A DNA stretch of 64,000 bases from NCBI RefSeq assembly GCF_026283965.1, contig NZ_JAPDPD010000012.1, positions 1 through 64,000 of the forward strand, in the 5' to 3' direction. The notes beneath the pieces are model-generated. The model saw nothing but the letters and a program-made list of their open reading frames with translations. It was not told the origin of the DNA and made no database searches. Each line of letters opens with the position of its first letter. The first letter of the stretch is position 1. Origin of the DNA: Dyella subtropica (GTDB lineage: Bacteria; Pseudomonadota; Gammaproteobacteria; Xanthomonadales; Rhodanobacteraceae). Below are positions 1 through 8,949 of this stretch, piece by piece. The translations under genes were made by a program, and so were the position numbers.

Positions 1-118
1 CGCAAGCAAGGGAGGGAGCACGGTGTCGCGAGCTCTTGGCTCCTCCCCTTGCTTGCGACGCGAAGCTAGTCCCGTGGGACAGGGGAGGCTGGGGAGGGGT
101 AAGCCCTTGCGACACGCT
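1..118. repeat. GC-rich dispersed repeat, cut by window start
   Basis: Inverted-repeat-like sequence of the type 'ctcctccccttgcttgc' with partner 'ggggaggctggggagg', ending near 'gtaagcccttgcgacac'. Related copies lie at 2613-2737 and 39745-39880. This copy carries an extra segment around 58-80. It has no credible reading frame. Probably an intergenic REP-like element; its family is not identified. Confidence 0.6.
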
Positions 119-440
119 GTCCCGTTCGCGCAACACGCGCGCCCCTACGCACAACGTAACTACATATCAAATTCGCGCCACTCCAAATTTTCGAGAGTAG
201 AATCCGCCGCCATCACCATCCACCTCGCGCACCGGAGTGCGCATATGAAGACTCTCGACGTTCGTCGCTGGCTTCCTTCCCCGCGCTGTTTACCGCAGCG
301 GACTCTCGCGCTGTCGCATCGGGCTATGCCCATCTAGTCCACGCCCTTCGGCGCAACGTCCATCGAATCAGCAAGTGCTTCGGCCTGGCCCGAAGGTGTG
401 CTTGCGCATCCATTCCTCATGATCCCACCGGAGTCCTGTC
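119..440. other. intergenic region, no gene seen
   Basis: Short open frames here lack a ribosome binding site and have arginine/proline-rich compositions typical of antisense or spacer frames in GC-rich DNA. The end of the region should hold the promoter of the small membrane gene that starts at 441, whose GGAG ribosome binding site is at about 430. Confidence 0.5.
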
Positions 441-638
441 ATGCAGATGCTGTTACTGCGAGCGGCGCGCAGCCCGTGGCTGCTGGTTGCGTGCATCGCT
501 CTCTACGTCGGCTTTATCGGCCCGCCACTGATCTCCGCTACGAGCACGTTCGCCGTGGTCGTGGGATTGATGCTGTTCGGCCTGCTTGCGGCATGGACCT
601 ATCGCTTCCTTCGCCGCGTTCTTCGTCACAAGGAATGA
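441..638 (+). CDS. small two-helix inner-membrane protein
   Basis: A 65-residue protein with two hydrophobic segments (about residues 12-30 and 34-52) and an arginine/lysine-rich C-terminus, so probably a small inner-membrane protein. ATG at 441 has GGAG 8-11 bases upstream. It ends 7 bases before the SPFH lipoprotein gene and is probably cotranscribed with it, so it may assist or anchor that protein; this is inference from position only. No family is recognised. Confidence 0.6.
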   Translation: MQMLLLRAARSPWLLVACIALYVGFIGPPLISATSTFAVVVGLMLFGLLAAWTYRFLRRVLRHKE

Positions 639-645
639 TCGAATT

Positions 646-1515
646 ATGAAACGCCCATTGATGATGTGCCTCGCGCTTTCGACTTTGATGCTCGCTGCTT
701 GCGACAAAGTGCCGGCGGGTAATGTCGGCGTGAAGTTCCAGATGTACGGCGACGGCAAGGGCTCGCTGCAGGAACTGCCGCCGGGGCGCTATTGGGTGGG
801 TTGGGGCTATGAGATGTATACGTTCCCAACCTTCACCCAGACTTACACGTTCAGTCGGTCGGCGAACGAAGGGCGCCCGGTGGATGAGTCGCTGAGCTTC
901 CAGACCGCGCAGGGATTGATCGTGAATGCCGATGTCGGCATCACGTATCGCATCGATCCGGCCAAGGTGACGCTGATCTTCCAGAAGTATCGCAAGGGTA
1001 TCGACGAGATCACCGATGTCTATCTACGCAACATGGTTCGCGACGCCTTGGTGAAGGAAGCCTCCAGCCTCGACATCGAATCCGTCTACGGCAAAGGCAA
1101 GGCGCGCCTGATCGAAGCCGTGCAGAAAGACGTCGCCGATGAAGTGGCGCCGGTCGGCATCGTGGTGGAGAAAATCTACTGGGTAGGCGAGCTGCGTCTG
1201 CCGGACAACGTGGTGCAGTCGATCAACGCCAAGATCCAGGCGACCCAGATGGCGGAACAACGCCAGAACGAGGTGGCCCAGGCACAGGCCGAAGCGCAGA
1301 AGGTGGAGGCGGAAGCCGAAGGCAAGGCGCAGGCTCAGCTGACCATCGCTCAAGCGGAGGCGAAAGCGATTTCGCTCAAGGGTGAAGCGTTGCGCCAGAA
1401 CCCGAACGTGGTGCAGATGTCGGCGGTTGAGAAATGGGATGGCCACCTGCCGACGTACAACGGTGGCGGGGCACTACCGTTTGTGAATGTGACTGGCGCT
1501 ACGGCGACCAAGTAA
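646..1515 (+). CDS. SPFH/prohibitin-domain lipoprotein
   Basis: A 289-residue protein. It begins with a lipoprotein signal peptide whose lipobox LAAC puts the lipidated cysteine at residue 19, so a membrane-anchored periplasmic protein is expected. The Band 7/SPFH domain occupies about residues 22-200. It is followed by an Ala/Glu/Gln-rich coiled coil (about 200-260), as in prohibitin and flotillin families, which form ring-like scaffolds at membranes. I chose ATG 646 rather than the longer frame from 586 because it gives the signal peptide and has an AAGGA upstream. Its partner and substrate are unknown. Confidence 0.85.
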   Translation: MKRPLMMCLALSTLMLAACDKVPAGNVGVKFQMYGDGKGSLQELPPGRYWVGWGYEMYTFPTFTQTYTFSRSANEGRPVDESLSFQTAQGLIVNADVGITYRIDPAKVTLIFQKYRKGIDEITDVYLRNMVRDALVKEASSLDIESVYGKGKARLIEAVQKDVADEVAPVGIVVEKIYWVGELRLPDNVVQSINAKIQATQMAEQRQNEVAQAQAEAQKVEAEAEGKAQAQLTIAQAEAKAISLKGEALRQNPNVVQMSAVEKWDGHLPTYNGGGALPFVNVTGATATK

Positions 1516-1571
1516 GCGGAAACGCGAAGTGGAGGGTTGAGGACGCGAACCGGCCTCAACCCTCTGCGACG

Positions 1572-2582
1572 TCAGAACGACATATCGAACGCGACCTCGC
1601 CTTCGACGCCCACCTGATACGCGGACACGCGGCGTTCGAAGAAGTTGGTTACTTCCTGCACGTCCTGCAGGTCCATGAAGTCGAACGGGTTCTTGGCGCC
1701 GTATTTCTTCGGCAGGTCGAGCTGGGTCAAACGCTGATCGGCGCAGTATTCGAGGTACTGACGCATTTCCTTGGCCGAGAGACCGGCGACGCCACCCGAG
1801 AGCACGTCCTCGGCGAACTGCGTTTCGCAGGCGATGGCGTCTTCCAGCATCTGTTCCACTTGTTCGCGCATGCTCTCGTCGAACAGATCGGGTTCTTCCG
1901 CACGCACGGTGCGCACCACTTCGAAAGCGAAGCCCATGTGGCCGGATTCATCGCGGAACACCCAGTTGGTGCCCGACGCCAGGCCATGCAGCAGGCCACG
2001 CGAACGCAGGAAGTACACGTAGGCAAACGCGGCGAAGAAGAACAAGCCTTCGATGCACGCCGCGAAGCAGATCAGGTTGAGCAGGAACTGGCGGCGCTGT
2101 TCGCGCGTTTCCAGCCGCTGCAGGTTCTGGATGGAGTCGATCCACTTGAAGCAGAACTCGCCCTTCTGGCGGATCGAGGGGATGTTCTGGATCGCGTCGA
2201 ACGCCTTGTGGCGCTCGGTGGGATCGGGAATGTAGGTGTCCAGCAGCGTCAAATAGAACTGCACGTGCAGCGCTTCTTCGTACAGCTGGCGCGACAGATA
2301 CATGCGCGCTTCCGGCGCGTTGATGTGCTGGTACAGATTCAGCACCAGGTTATTGGCCACGATGGTGTCGCCCGTGGCAAAGAACGCCACGAGGCGATGG
2401 ATCAGGTGACGGTCCGCATCCGACATCTTCGACTTGAGATCGGTAACGTCCAGCGAGAAGTCCACTTCCTCCACCGTCCAGGTGTTCTTGATGGCGTTGC
2501 GGTACATCTCGTAGAACTCGGGGTAGCGCATGGGGCGCAGGGTGAGTTCGAAACCCGGGTCGAGGATGTGTTGGGTGGACAT
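1572..2582 (-). CDS. nrdB: class I ribonucleotide reductase, small (beta) subunit
   Basis: A 336-residue di-metal radical subunit of class I ribonucleoside-diphosphate reductase, which works with NrdA to make dNDPs. Metal-ligand segments typical of the ferritin-like fold are visible: the DTIVANN region, EARMYL...YEEALHVQFY (E, ExxH), EGLFF and DESGHMGFAFE (ExxH). ATG 2582 has AAGGAACACC just upstream; the longer frame reads into a repeat. It follows nrdA on the same strand after a repeat-bearing gap of about 160 bases, so the two genes probably form an operon under the riboswitch at 5428-5582. Confidence 0.93.
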   Translation of the reverse strand: MSTQHILDPGFELTLRPMRYPEFYEMYRNAIKNTWTVEEVDFSLDVTDLKSKMSDADRHLIHRLVAFFATGDTIVANNLVLNLYQHINAPEARMYLSRQLYEEALHVQFYLTLLDTYIPDPTERHKAFDAIQNIPSIRQKGEFCFKWIDSIQNLQRLETREQRRQFLLNLICFAACIEGLFFFAAFAYVYFLRSRGLLHGLASGTNWVFRDESGHMGFAFEVVRTVRAEEPDLFDESMREQVEQMLEDAIACETQFAEDVLSGGVAGLSAKEMRQYLEYCADQRLTQLDLPKKYGAKNPFDFMDLQDVQEVTNFFERRVSAYQVGVEGEVAFDMSF

Positions 2583-2612
2583 GGTGTTCCTTGATAGAGG
2601 AGCAGAGCGCTT

Positions 2613-2737
2613 TTCTCCCTCCCTTGCGCGCAGCAGGGGAGGGCCGGGATGGGGTGAACCCCGCGAGCCTTGCAACGTCGCCGCAAGGGCTTACCCCCTC
2701 CCAACCTCCCCCTGCTTGCAGGGGGAGGAGCTACGGC
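2613..2737. repeat. GC-rich dispersed repeat between nrdA and nrdB
   Basis: Holds 'ccccctcccaacctccccc' followed by 'tgcttgcagggggagg', an imperfect hairpin of the same family as the copies at 1-118 and 39745-39880. A second partial copy sits at 2613-2665. The position between two operon genes suggests it could affect mRNA stability or partial termination. Confidence 0.6.
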
Positions 2738-2742
2738 GTGAC

Positions 2743-5253
2743 TTACTGGCAGGCTTCGCAGTACTCGGGGTTTTCGAGTGAGCAGAACACCGCCGCGTTG
2801 GCTTGGTCCTGATCGACTAGCGGCGCTTCGATCTTCGCCGTCGGAGCGGACACCGTGGTCTTGGTGATCTTGGTCGCCGGACGCGAGCGCAGGTAGTAGG
2901 TGGTCTTCACCCCCGACTTCCACGCGTACATGTACATGGAACTGAGCTGGCCGATGTTCGGGTTCTCCATGAACAGGTTCAGCGACTGGCTCTGGTCGAT
3001 ATACGCGCCGCGTGCGGCGGCCAGGTCGATCAAGGCCTTCTGCGGCAGCTCCCACACGGTGCGGTAGATCTGGCGCAGGCGTTCCGGGATCGCGGGGATG
3101 CCCTGGATGGAGCCTTCGGCCAGTTTGATCTGGTCGCGGACTTCCGAGGTCCACAGGCCGAGCGTCTTCAGCTCGTCGACCAGGTGGCGGTTGACCACCA
3201 GGAAGTCGCCCGACAACGTCTCGCGCTTGAACAGGTTGCTCACCTGCGGCTCGATGCACTCGTAACAGCCCGCGATCGACGCAATGGTGGCGGTTGGTGC
3301 AATCGCGATCAGCAGCGAGTTGCGCAGACCGTGCTGCTTGATGCGCGCACGCAGGGCTTCCCAACGGGCGATGTCGTGCGGCGTGGCTTGCTGCCAGTAG
3401 TCGAACTGCAGTTCGCCATTCGCCGCGCGGCTCTCGTCGAAGCCCGGATGTGCACCGGCCTGCTCGGCCAGTTCGTTCGACATCGATAGCGCGTTGAAAT
3501 AGATCTCTTCGGCGATGCGCGTGGACAGTGCCAGCGCCTCGGTGGAGTCGAACGGCAGGCGCAGCTTGAAGAACACGTCCTGCAGGCCCATCACGCCCAG
3601 GCCGACCGGACGCCATTTGCGGTTGGCGGTAGCGGCGGTATCGATCGGGTAGAAGTTGAGATCGATCACGCGGTCGAGCTGGCGCACCGCGGTGCGCGCG
3701 GTGGCGGCGAGCTTCTCGAAATCGAACACGCCGTCCACGACATGGCGCGCGAGATTGATCGAGCCCAGGTTGCACACCGCCGTTTCGCTGGCGTTGGTCA
3801 CCTCGAGGATCTCGGTGCACAGGTTGGACAAGTGGATGACGTTCTCGGGTTTGGCCGTCTGATTGCTGGTCGCGTTGCTGCGATCCTTGAAGGTCATCCA
3901 GCCGTTGCCGGTCTGCGCCAGGGTACGCAGCATGCGGGCATACAGCTCACGCGCCTTGACCTTCTTCGTGGCGAGACCACTGGCTTCGGCTTCGCGATAG
4001 GCACGCTCGAAAGTCTCGCCCCAGCTGTCGACGAAGTGCGGCACGATCTTGGGATCGAACAGCGACCAGTCGCCGTCGCTTTCGACGCGGCGCATGAACT
4101 CGTCGGGAATCCAGTTGGCTAGGTTGAGGTTGTGCGTGCGGCGCGCTTCGTCGCCTGTGTTGTCGCGCAGTTCGAGGAATTCCTCGATGTCCGCGTGCCA
4201 TGGCTCCAGGTACACGCAGGCAGCGCCCTTGCGCTTGCCGCCCTGGTTCACCGCGGCGACCGAGGCGTCCAGCGTCTTCAGCCACGGCACCAGGCCGTTG
4301 GAATGGCCGTTGGTGCCCTTGATCAGCGAGCCGCGCGAACGCACGCGCGAGTAAGCCAGGCCGATGCCGCCGGCGAACTTGGACAGCTTGGCCACGTCGC
4401 CGTACTTCTCGTAGATCGACTCCAGCGAGTCGGTCGGCGAGTCGAGCAGGAAGCAGGAGCTGAGCTGTTCGTGCGAGGTGCCGGCATTGAACAGCGTGGG
4501 CGAGCTGGCGATGTATTCCAGCGACGACAGCAGGCGGTACAGCTCCAGCGTTTCGCCGATTTCGTTGCCGCCCAGCGCGCAGGCGATGCGCATGAAGAAG
4601 TACTGCGGCGTCTCGATCACCTTGCGCTGCTGTGGGTGACGCAGCAGGTAGCGGTCATACACGGTGCGCAGGCCGAAGTACTCGAAGCGGCGCGTGGCAT
4701 GCACGTCGATCGCGTCGTTGAGCTTGCGTGCGTTGGCCGACACGAAGTCGCGCAGGCGACTGTTGAGGATGCCAAGCTCGCCACCGCGCGCGATGGACTG
4801 CGAGAAGCTCTGGATTTCCTGGCCGCTCACTTCCTTGTCGATATAGGCGCCGAGCAGGCGCGCGGCGAGCTGGCCGTACTCGGGTTCCTCGGCGGTGAGC
4901 GCGGCGGCGGTGCGGATGGAGAGCTCGTCCAGCTCGCGCGTGGTGGCGCCGTCGTACAGGCCGCCGATGGTCTTCAGCGCCACGCGTAGCGGGTCAACCG
5001 CGTGCAGGCCTTCGCCTGCGCGGGTCACGGCGCGCACGATCTTGTTGACGTCCACCACTTCCTGGCCGCCATTGCGCTTGGTTACGCGCATCTGGCCGGG
5101 GTTGTGCGGCGGGGTGAGAGCAAACGGGGTTTCCGCGATCGCTTCCATCGTCGCGGGCGGGTGGGTGGCAGGGGCCGCCTCGGTGGCGGGGAAAGCGGAT
5201 GCGTCTGCGCGATCGTCAGTGCGTTCGCGCGAGTCGGTGTCTATCGTTTGCAT
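2743..5253 (-). CDS. nrdA: class I ribonucleotide reductase, large (alpha) subunit
   Basis: Catalytic subunit reducing ribonucleoside diphosphates, 836 residues from ATG 5253. An N-terminal ATP-cone domain (MRVTKRNGG onward) is followed by the alpha barrel. NLCTEI and CNLGSINLARH are typical of the active-site region, and a C-terminal CxxC-type tail (EYCEACQ) provides the redox cysteines. An alternative TTG start at 5289 has a better-placed AGGAG (7-base spacing), would add 12 residues and lies inside a palindrome that may be riboswitch-controlled, so the start is uncertain. A cobalamin riboswitch lies upstream. Confidence 0.93.
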   Translation of the reverse strand: MQTIDTDSRERTDDRADASAFPATEAAPATHPPATMEAIAETPFALTPPHNPGQMRVTKRNGGQEVVDVNKIVRAVTRAGEGLHAVDPLRVALKTIGGLYDGATTRELDELSIRTAAALTAEEPEYGQLAARLLGAYIDKEVSGQEIQSFSQSIARGGELGILNSRLRDFVSANARKLNDAIDVHATRRFEYFGLRTVYDRYLLRHPQQRKVIETPQYFFMRIACALGGNEIGETLELYRLLSSLEYIASSPTLFNAGTSHEQLSSCFLLDSPTDSLESIYEKYGDVAKLSKFAGGIGLAYSRVRSRGSLIKGTNGHSNGLVPWLKTLDASVAAVNQGGKRKGAACVYLEPWHADIEEFLELRDNTGDEARRTHNLNLANWIPDEFMRRVESDGDWSLFDPKIVPHFVDSWGETFERAYREAEASGLATKKVKARELYARMLRTLAQTGNGWMTFKDRSNATSNQTAKPENVIHLSNLCTEILEVTNASETAVCNLGSINLARHVVDGVFDFEKLAATARTAVRQLDRVIDLNFYPIDTAATANRKWRPVGLGVMGLQDVFFKLRLPFDSTEALALSTRIAEEIYFNALSMSNELAEQAGAHPGFDESRAANGELQFDYWQQATPHDIARWEALRARIKQHGLRNSLLIAIAPTATIASIAGCYECIEPQVSNLFKRETLSGDFLVVNRHLVDELKTLGLWTSEVRDQIKLAEGSIQGIPAIPERLRQIYRTVWELPQKALIDLAAARGAYIDQSQSLNLFMENPNIGQLSSMYMYAWKSGVKTTYYLRSRPATKITKTTVSAPTAKIEAPLVDQDQANAAVFCSLENPEYCEACQ

Positions 5254-5286
5254 GGGGGCATCGCTCCAGGCCTGAGATTTGTTCGT

Positions 5287-5310
5287 CAACTACCTGCTCC
5301 TGCGCGCAGG
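5287..5310 (-). promoter_or_regulatory. AGGAG and TTG start of nrdA inside a palindrome
   Basis: On the minus strand AGGAG (5301-5297) precedes a TTG codon at 5289 by 7 bases. The perfect palindrome cctgcgcgcagg at 5299-5310 covers part of this Shine-Dalgarno sequence and could hide it. It could serve as expression platform of the upstream riboswitch at the translation level; this is inference. Confidence 0.4.
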
Positions 5311-5427
5311 GGCTGAGACGATGGTGGTTTTCGCGGACGGTCGTTCGGCAGGGCAGCGAGCCCTGCGCCACGACGCGCCTCCCCGCGGAAGCCGCCATCA
5401 CTCACCACGGCGCTCAGGCCGAGGTGT

Positions 5428-5582
5428 GTCGGCAGGTCTTCGGACTCGCGGACATGGGCTTGGAGCCCGGCCTACTCGCTCCCGCTTCCCAGCCACGGAG
5501 GGCCAGTGCGATGGGGGCTTTCGTTTCCGCTTACCGCTGCGGGGCAGTTCCGGATTTGCACCGGATTCCCTATTAAGCCAAT
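5428..5582 (-). promoter_or_regulatory. cobalamin (B12) riboswitch upstream of nrdA
   Basis: Reading the minus strand from 5578 to 5430, the landmarks of an adenosylcobalamin aptamer appear in order: a GGGAATCCGGTGCAAATCC-type segment, the CTGCCCCGCAGC core, the GCACTGG/TGGGAAGC segments, and a B12 box AGTCCGAAGACCTGCCG at about 5431-5447. It lies about 140 bases upstream of nrdA on the same strand, with a GCAGGG/CCCTGC hairpin at 5353-5372 between. Known logic: such elements repress B12-independent isoenzymes when B12 is present. Confidence 0.9.
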
Positions 5583-5748
5583 CCGACCGTAGGTCTGAGA
5601 GAGGCACCGACGGGGCACAACATATCGGGGAGTTTGGGTTCGGTCAACCCAAGAGGTTGTGCATAAGCCCGTGGATAAGTCGTGTAGGAGCCGGCCGGAC
5701 GGGGCTTTGCGAGGGCCGAGAAATTTTTCTCGCCGGGTTGCCGGGGCG

Positions 5749-6132
5749 TCAGGGCGTAATGCTGAAATCCACTTCGATCGGATAGGGCGCCGGGGTCGCA
5801 GGCGGCGCCGGCAGCTTCCACGCAGCGAACTTGCTGAGCAGGCAGGTGGCCACGTCGGTGGTCGGGCGCACTTCGACCCGGCCGAGCGTGCCGTCCGTGT
5901 GCACATCGGCCACCAGGGTGAAGGGGGCCTTGTTGGCCTTCGGCAGGGTGGCGATGCAGCCCTTGAGCGCGTCGGTGGTGGGGTTGCCGATCTGGTCCCA
6001 CAACTGCTTCTGGTAGGCCGGGCCGGTGGCGCTGGCTTCGGTCAACTTGGCCTGGGTGACCCGTGTTGTGAAGTCGTCGACAGGCGTATCGACGGGGGCG
6101 GACAGCAGGGCCAGGATCAGCAGGCTGGACAT
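5749..6132 (-). CDS. small secreted protein of unknown function
   Basis: A 127-residue protein with a short hydrophobic N-terminus (about residues 1-17), probably a signal peptide, then a compact domain with two cysteines (near 59 and 96) that could form a disulfide. The VADVHTDGTLGRVEVRPTTD stretch resembles the strand-turn pattern of TonB C-terminal-like periplasmic domains, but this is only a resemblance. ATG 6132 has GGAA about 7 bases upstream. It is followed by zapE on another start and is not obviously cotranscribed with the riboswitch unit. Confidence 0.6.
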   Translation of the reverse strand: MSSLLILALLSAPVDTPVDDFTTRVTQAKLTEASATGPAYQKQLWDQIGNPTTDALKGCIATLPKANKAPFTLVADVHTDGTLGRVEVRPTTDVATCLLSKFAAWKLPAPPATPAPYPIEVDFSITP

Positions 6133-6205
6133 GGCGGGTTCCGGGTCACTAGGAAGGGGCTCACGTTACCAGCATGGCTGGATGACGTGGCGGTGCGATG
6201 GCGTT

Positions 6206-7324
6206 TCAATCGGCGCGGTGTTCCGACGCGAGGTACTCCTCGCTCTGCATCTCGATCAACCGCGATTCGGTGCGGCCGAATTCCGCGCGCAAACGCTCGC
6301 CGTCGTACAGATCGGTGATCGGCGCGGCGGCGGAGAGAATCAGCTTCACGTGGCGGTCGTAGAACTCGTCCACCAGCAGCACGAAGCGCCGGGCCGCATC
6401 CTCGCTGTACACGCTGAACTGCGGCACGTTGGACACGATCACCGCCGGTCCGGCCTTGGCGATGGCGATGTAGTCCGCCACCGCGCGCGGGCCTTCGCAC
6501 AGCGCGTCGAAGTCGAACCAAAGGATGTTGTCCGCACGCTTGCGCACGGGAATGGGGCGGTCATTGACGACAATGTCGCCGCTCTCCAGCACCTGGCCCT
6601 GGGCCTGGGTGGTGAAGATGCGCGCCAATGCGCGCTCGGCTTCGCTGCTCGGTGGCGTGAAGTACACGGGCGCTTGGGACAGCGCGCGCAGGCGCCAGTC
6701 GTGGGAGGAGATCATCTCCAGCACGTGGCAGTTCTTCTCGATCAGCGCGATGGCGGGCAGGAAGCGCGCACGTTGCAGGCCGTCTTTGTAGAGGTTCGCC
6801 GGCTGCGTGTTGGAGGTGGTGACCAGGCTCACGCCACGCGCGAACAGCGCTTCCAGCAGCGTCGCCAGGATCATCGCATCGCCGATGTCGTTGATCAGAA
6901 ACTCGTCCAGGCACAGCACGCGGCAGCGCGCGGCGAGCCCGTCGGCAACGTCGAGCAGCGGATCCCGCCGCTCGCCGAGTTCGCGCAGGCGTTCATGCAC
7001 TTCGCCCATGAAGCGGTGGTAGTGCCGGCGCAAGGCCACGCCGTGCGGCAGGCTGGCGACGAACAAGTCCATCAGGAAGGTTTTGCCGCGACCCACGCTG
7101 CCCCACAGGTACAGGCCGGGCACGGCTTCGCGTTCCTCATTGCCGAGCAGCGATTTCAGACGTCCAAACAGGCCGCCGTTCGAAGCGGGCATTGCCGTAA
7201 GGGCCGCATGCATGCGGTCGAACTCGGGCAGCGCGGCCAGCTGCGCCGGATCGGATTCCCAGCGATGCGCGGCAACGCCTTCGTGATAGCGCGCGCTGGG
7301 CGCGATCGGCAGGTCTTCACTCAT
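6206..7324 (-). CDS. zapE: cell division protein ZapE (AFG1-like ATPase)
   Basis: A 372-residue AFG1/ZapE-family P-loop ATPase. Walker A GSVGRGKT is at residues 75-82, and Walker B CRVLCLDEFLIND lies near 135. Family motifs FFxxR-like GRLKSLLG upstream and TSNTQPANLY (sensor region) downstream match ZapE, which destabilises FtsZ polymers at the constricting septum and is needed under low-oxygen or heat stress in E. coli. Length is normal for the family. It is alone on its strand between a secreted protein and a hydrolase gene. Confidence 0.92.
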   Translation of the reverse strand: MSEDLPIAPSARYHEGVAAHRWESDPAQLAALPEFDRMHAALTAMPASNGGLFGRLKSLLGNEEREAVPGLYLWGSVGRGKTFLMDLFVASLPHGVALRRHYHRFMGEVHERLRELGERRDPLLDVADGLAARCRVLCLDEFLINDIGDAMILATLLEALFARGVSLVTTSNTQPANLYKDGLQRARFLPAIALIEKNCHVLEMISSHDWRLRALSQAPVYFTPPSSEAERALARIFTTQAQGQVLESGDIVVNDRPIPVRKRADNILWFDFDALCEGPRAVADYIAIAKAGPAVIVSNVPQFSVYSEDAARRFVLLVDEFYDRHVKLILSAAAPITDLYDGERLRAEFGRTESRLIEMQSEEYLASEHRAD

Positions 7325-7361
7325 AAGTAGAACAGTCGGAAAGGTGATGACTTAGCTGCGC

Positions 7362-8048
7362 TCAGTCGCGCGGCGGCGGCAGCCACTCACGCACGGCGTG
7401 CTTGATCGCGCCGCGCAAGTCCATCAGGCGGCGGTGGAAGAAATGGCCGGTCTCGGGCATGCGGACCAGCTCGGGCGGCTTTTCCAGACTGTCGATCCAG
7501 TCGAACACCGTCTGCGGTTCCACCACTTCGTCTTCTTCGCCCATCACCACCAGCCATGGGCATTGCGGCAGCGCGATCGTTTCGAACGACCAGCGGCCGG
7601 CCGGAGGCGCGATGCTGATCAGCGCATCGGCCTCGAGCGCGACCGCGCTGCGCAGCGTGACGTAGCTGCCGAACGAGAAACCTGCGAGCCATAGCGCCTC
7701 GCCTGGCCGTACCTTGCGCACCCAGGCCACCACGGCGGCGAGATCGTCGCTTTCGCCGATGCCGTTGTCGTAGCTGCCTTCGGATGCGCCGGTGCCGCGG
7801 AAGTTGAAGCGCACGGTGTCGAGCCCGGATTCGCGCAGGCTGCGCTCCACCATGGTCACCACTTTGTTATGCATGGTGCCGCCCTGTGCGGGGTTCGGGT
7901 GGCAGATCACCGCCACGCCCCGGCGTGCATCGGGGCGCTCGGCCACGTCGCTGATGGCTTCGAGCTTGCCGGCGGGGCCGGTCAGCGCGAAGCTGGCCGC
8001 TTCTTCGGGAAATCGGCTCGGGTCGTTGGGGAAGTCAGTGGGATTCAT
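7362..8048 (-). CDS. alpha/beta hydrolase (dienelactone hydrolase-like)
   Basis: A 228-residue cytosolic alpha/beta hydrolase. VICHPNPAQGGTMHNKVV is the oxyanion-strand region, and the nucleophile elbow G-F-S-F-G (in LWLAGFSFGSY) supplies the catalytic serine. The acid is probably in the EEDEVVEP loop, and the histidine is in PETGHFFHRRL. It belongs to the YfhR/serine-hydrolase type of short cytosolic esterases; the substrate is unknown. ATG 8048 was chosen because the longer frame overlaps the divergent acpH gene. Only 57 bases separate the two divergent starts, which must share a promoter region. Confidence 0.82.
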   Translation of the reverse strand: MNPTDFPNDPSRFPEEAASFALTGPAGKLEAISDVAERPDARRGVAVICHPNPAQGGTMHNKVVTMVERSLRESGLDTVRFNFRGTGASEGSYDNGIGESDDLAAVVAWVRKVRPGEALWLAGFSFGSYVTLRSAVALEADALISIAPPAGRWSFETIALPQCPWLVVMGEEDEVVEPQTVFDWIDSLEKPPELVRMPETGHFFHRRLMDLRGAIKHAVREWLPPPRD

Positions 8049-8105
8049 GCAAGCGATGATAACCGCCACACCGGTTTGCCGCCTGTTGCCGAGGCTGGCG
8101 ACGCC

Positions 8106-8702
8106 ATGAACCATCTGGCGCACGCCTTGCTGGCGGGCGATGACGAGGGCCTGCGCCTGGGCGGGCTGATGGGCGATTTCGTGCATGGGCGGCCCGATCC
8201 GGAGCGGTTTCCAGCCCGGGTGATCGACGGTATCCGCCTGCATCGCGCCATCGACGTGTTCACCGATGCCCACCCGGAAGTGGTGGCCGCCAGGGCGTTG
8301 CTGCCAGCGCCCTATCGCCGCTACGGCGGCATCCTGCTCGACATGTGGTTCGACCACGACCTGGCTCGTGATTTCAGCCGCTGGAGCGCGCAGCCGCTGG
8401 ATGTCTATTCCGACGAATTGCGCGATCTGTTGCACCGGCACGATGCGCTGCTGCCGGAGGGCCTGAGGGGTTTTCGCGGCTATATGGACGCCCACGACCT
8501 GCCGGCGGGCTATGCCGATCGGGTGGAGATGGAGCGGGCGTTTCGCGGCTTGTCGGGGCGATTGAGGCGCGAGAATCCGGTGGCGTCGGCGATGCCCGTG
8601 CTGATCGAGAGGGATGAGCCTCTGCAGGTGCATTTCGAGGCGTTCTTTCCGCAGTTGCAGGAGTTTGCTCGCGCGTGGATTGCGGGGCGGGAAGGGGCTT
8701 GA
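8106..8702 (+). CDS. acpH: acyl carrier protein phosphodiesterase AcpH
   Basis: A 198-residue protein with the AcpH/HD-like pattern: MNHLAHALLA at the start, GGLMGDFVHGR, LHRAIDVFTDAHP and LLDMWFDHDLARD, whose His/Asp residues bind metal. AcpH removes the 4'-phosphopantetheine group from holo-acyl carrier protein. ATG 8106 is the family-typical start. It is divergent from the hydrolase and followed by repeats and a bidirectional terminator. Confidence 0.9.
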   Translation: MNHLAHALLAGDDEGLRLGGLMGDFVHGRPDPERFPARVIDGIRLHRAIDVFTDAHPEVVAARALLPAPYRRYGGILLDMWFDHDLARDFSRWSAQPLDVYSDELRDLLHRHDALLPEGLRGFRGYMDAHDLPAGYADRVEMERAFRGLSGRLRRENPVASAMPVLIERDEPLQVHFEAFFPQLQEFARAWIAGREGA

Positions 8703-8895
8703 TGCGCCTGCTCCCTCGCCCCTCCGGGGAGAGGTTGGGGTGAGGGGGGCGCTCTTGAGACATGGCGGGTTCGAGGCGGGCTTTGATGGGCGCTTTCGCG
8801 AGCACCCGCCCCTCATCCCAACCTTCTCCTCGCTCCTCAAAGCCGGGGCCATCCATGGCCTCTCCCCGCGTGCCCCGGAGGGGGAAGGGGCGAAC
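8703..8895. repeat. pair of GC-rich inverted repeats
   Basis: 'ctcgcccctccggggagagg' near 8711 followed by 'ttggggtgagggg', and the reverse type 'cccctcatcccaaccttctc' near 8811 with 'ccccggagggggaaggggcg' near 8873. The two halves face each other across about 80 bases. They resemble dispersed intergenic repeats that are common in this order. No gene is present. Confidence 0.55.
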
Positions 8896-8896
8896 G

Positions 8897-8924
8897 AAAA
8901 ACGCCGCCCAGGGGGCGGCGTTTT
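8897..8924. terminator. bidirectional rho-independent terminator
   Basis: Stem ACGCCGCC / GGCGGCGT with short loop, flanked by an A run on the left and TTTT on the right. It can serve acpH on the plus strand and the cytochrome c gene on the minus strand. Confidence 0.85.
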
Positions 8925-8949
8925 GCTTCGACTTTAATTGGAGCGGGGC

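Noticed and set aside
1434..2594. Plus-strand open frame of 386 codons opposite nrdB
   Set aside because: Antisense to a clear NrdB with metal-ligand motifs; no start context.
5749..6132. Idea that the cobalamin riboswitch controls the small secreted protein gene
   Set aside because: The aptamer reads on the minus strand toward lower coordinates, so nrdA is downstream; the secreted-protein gene lies upstream of it.
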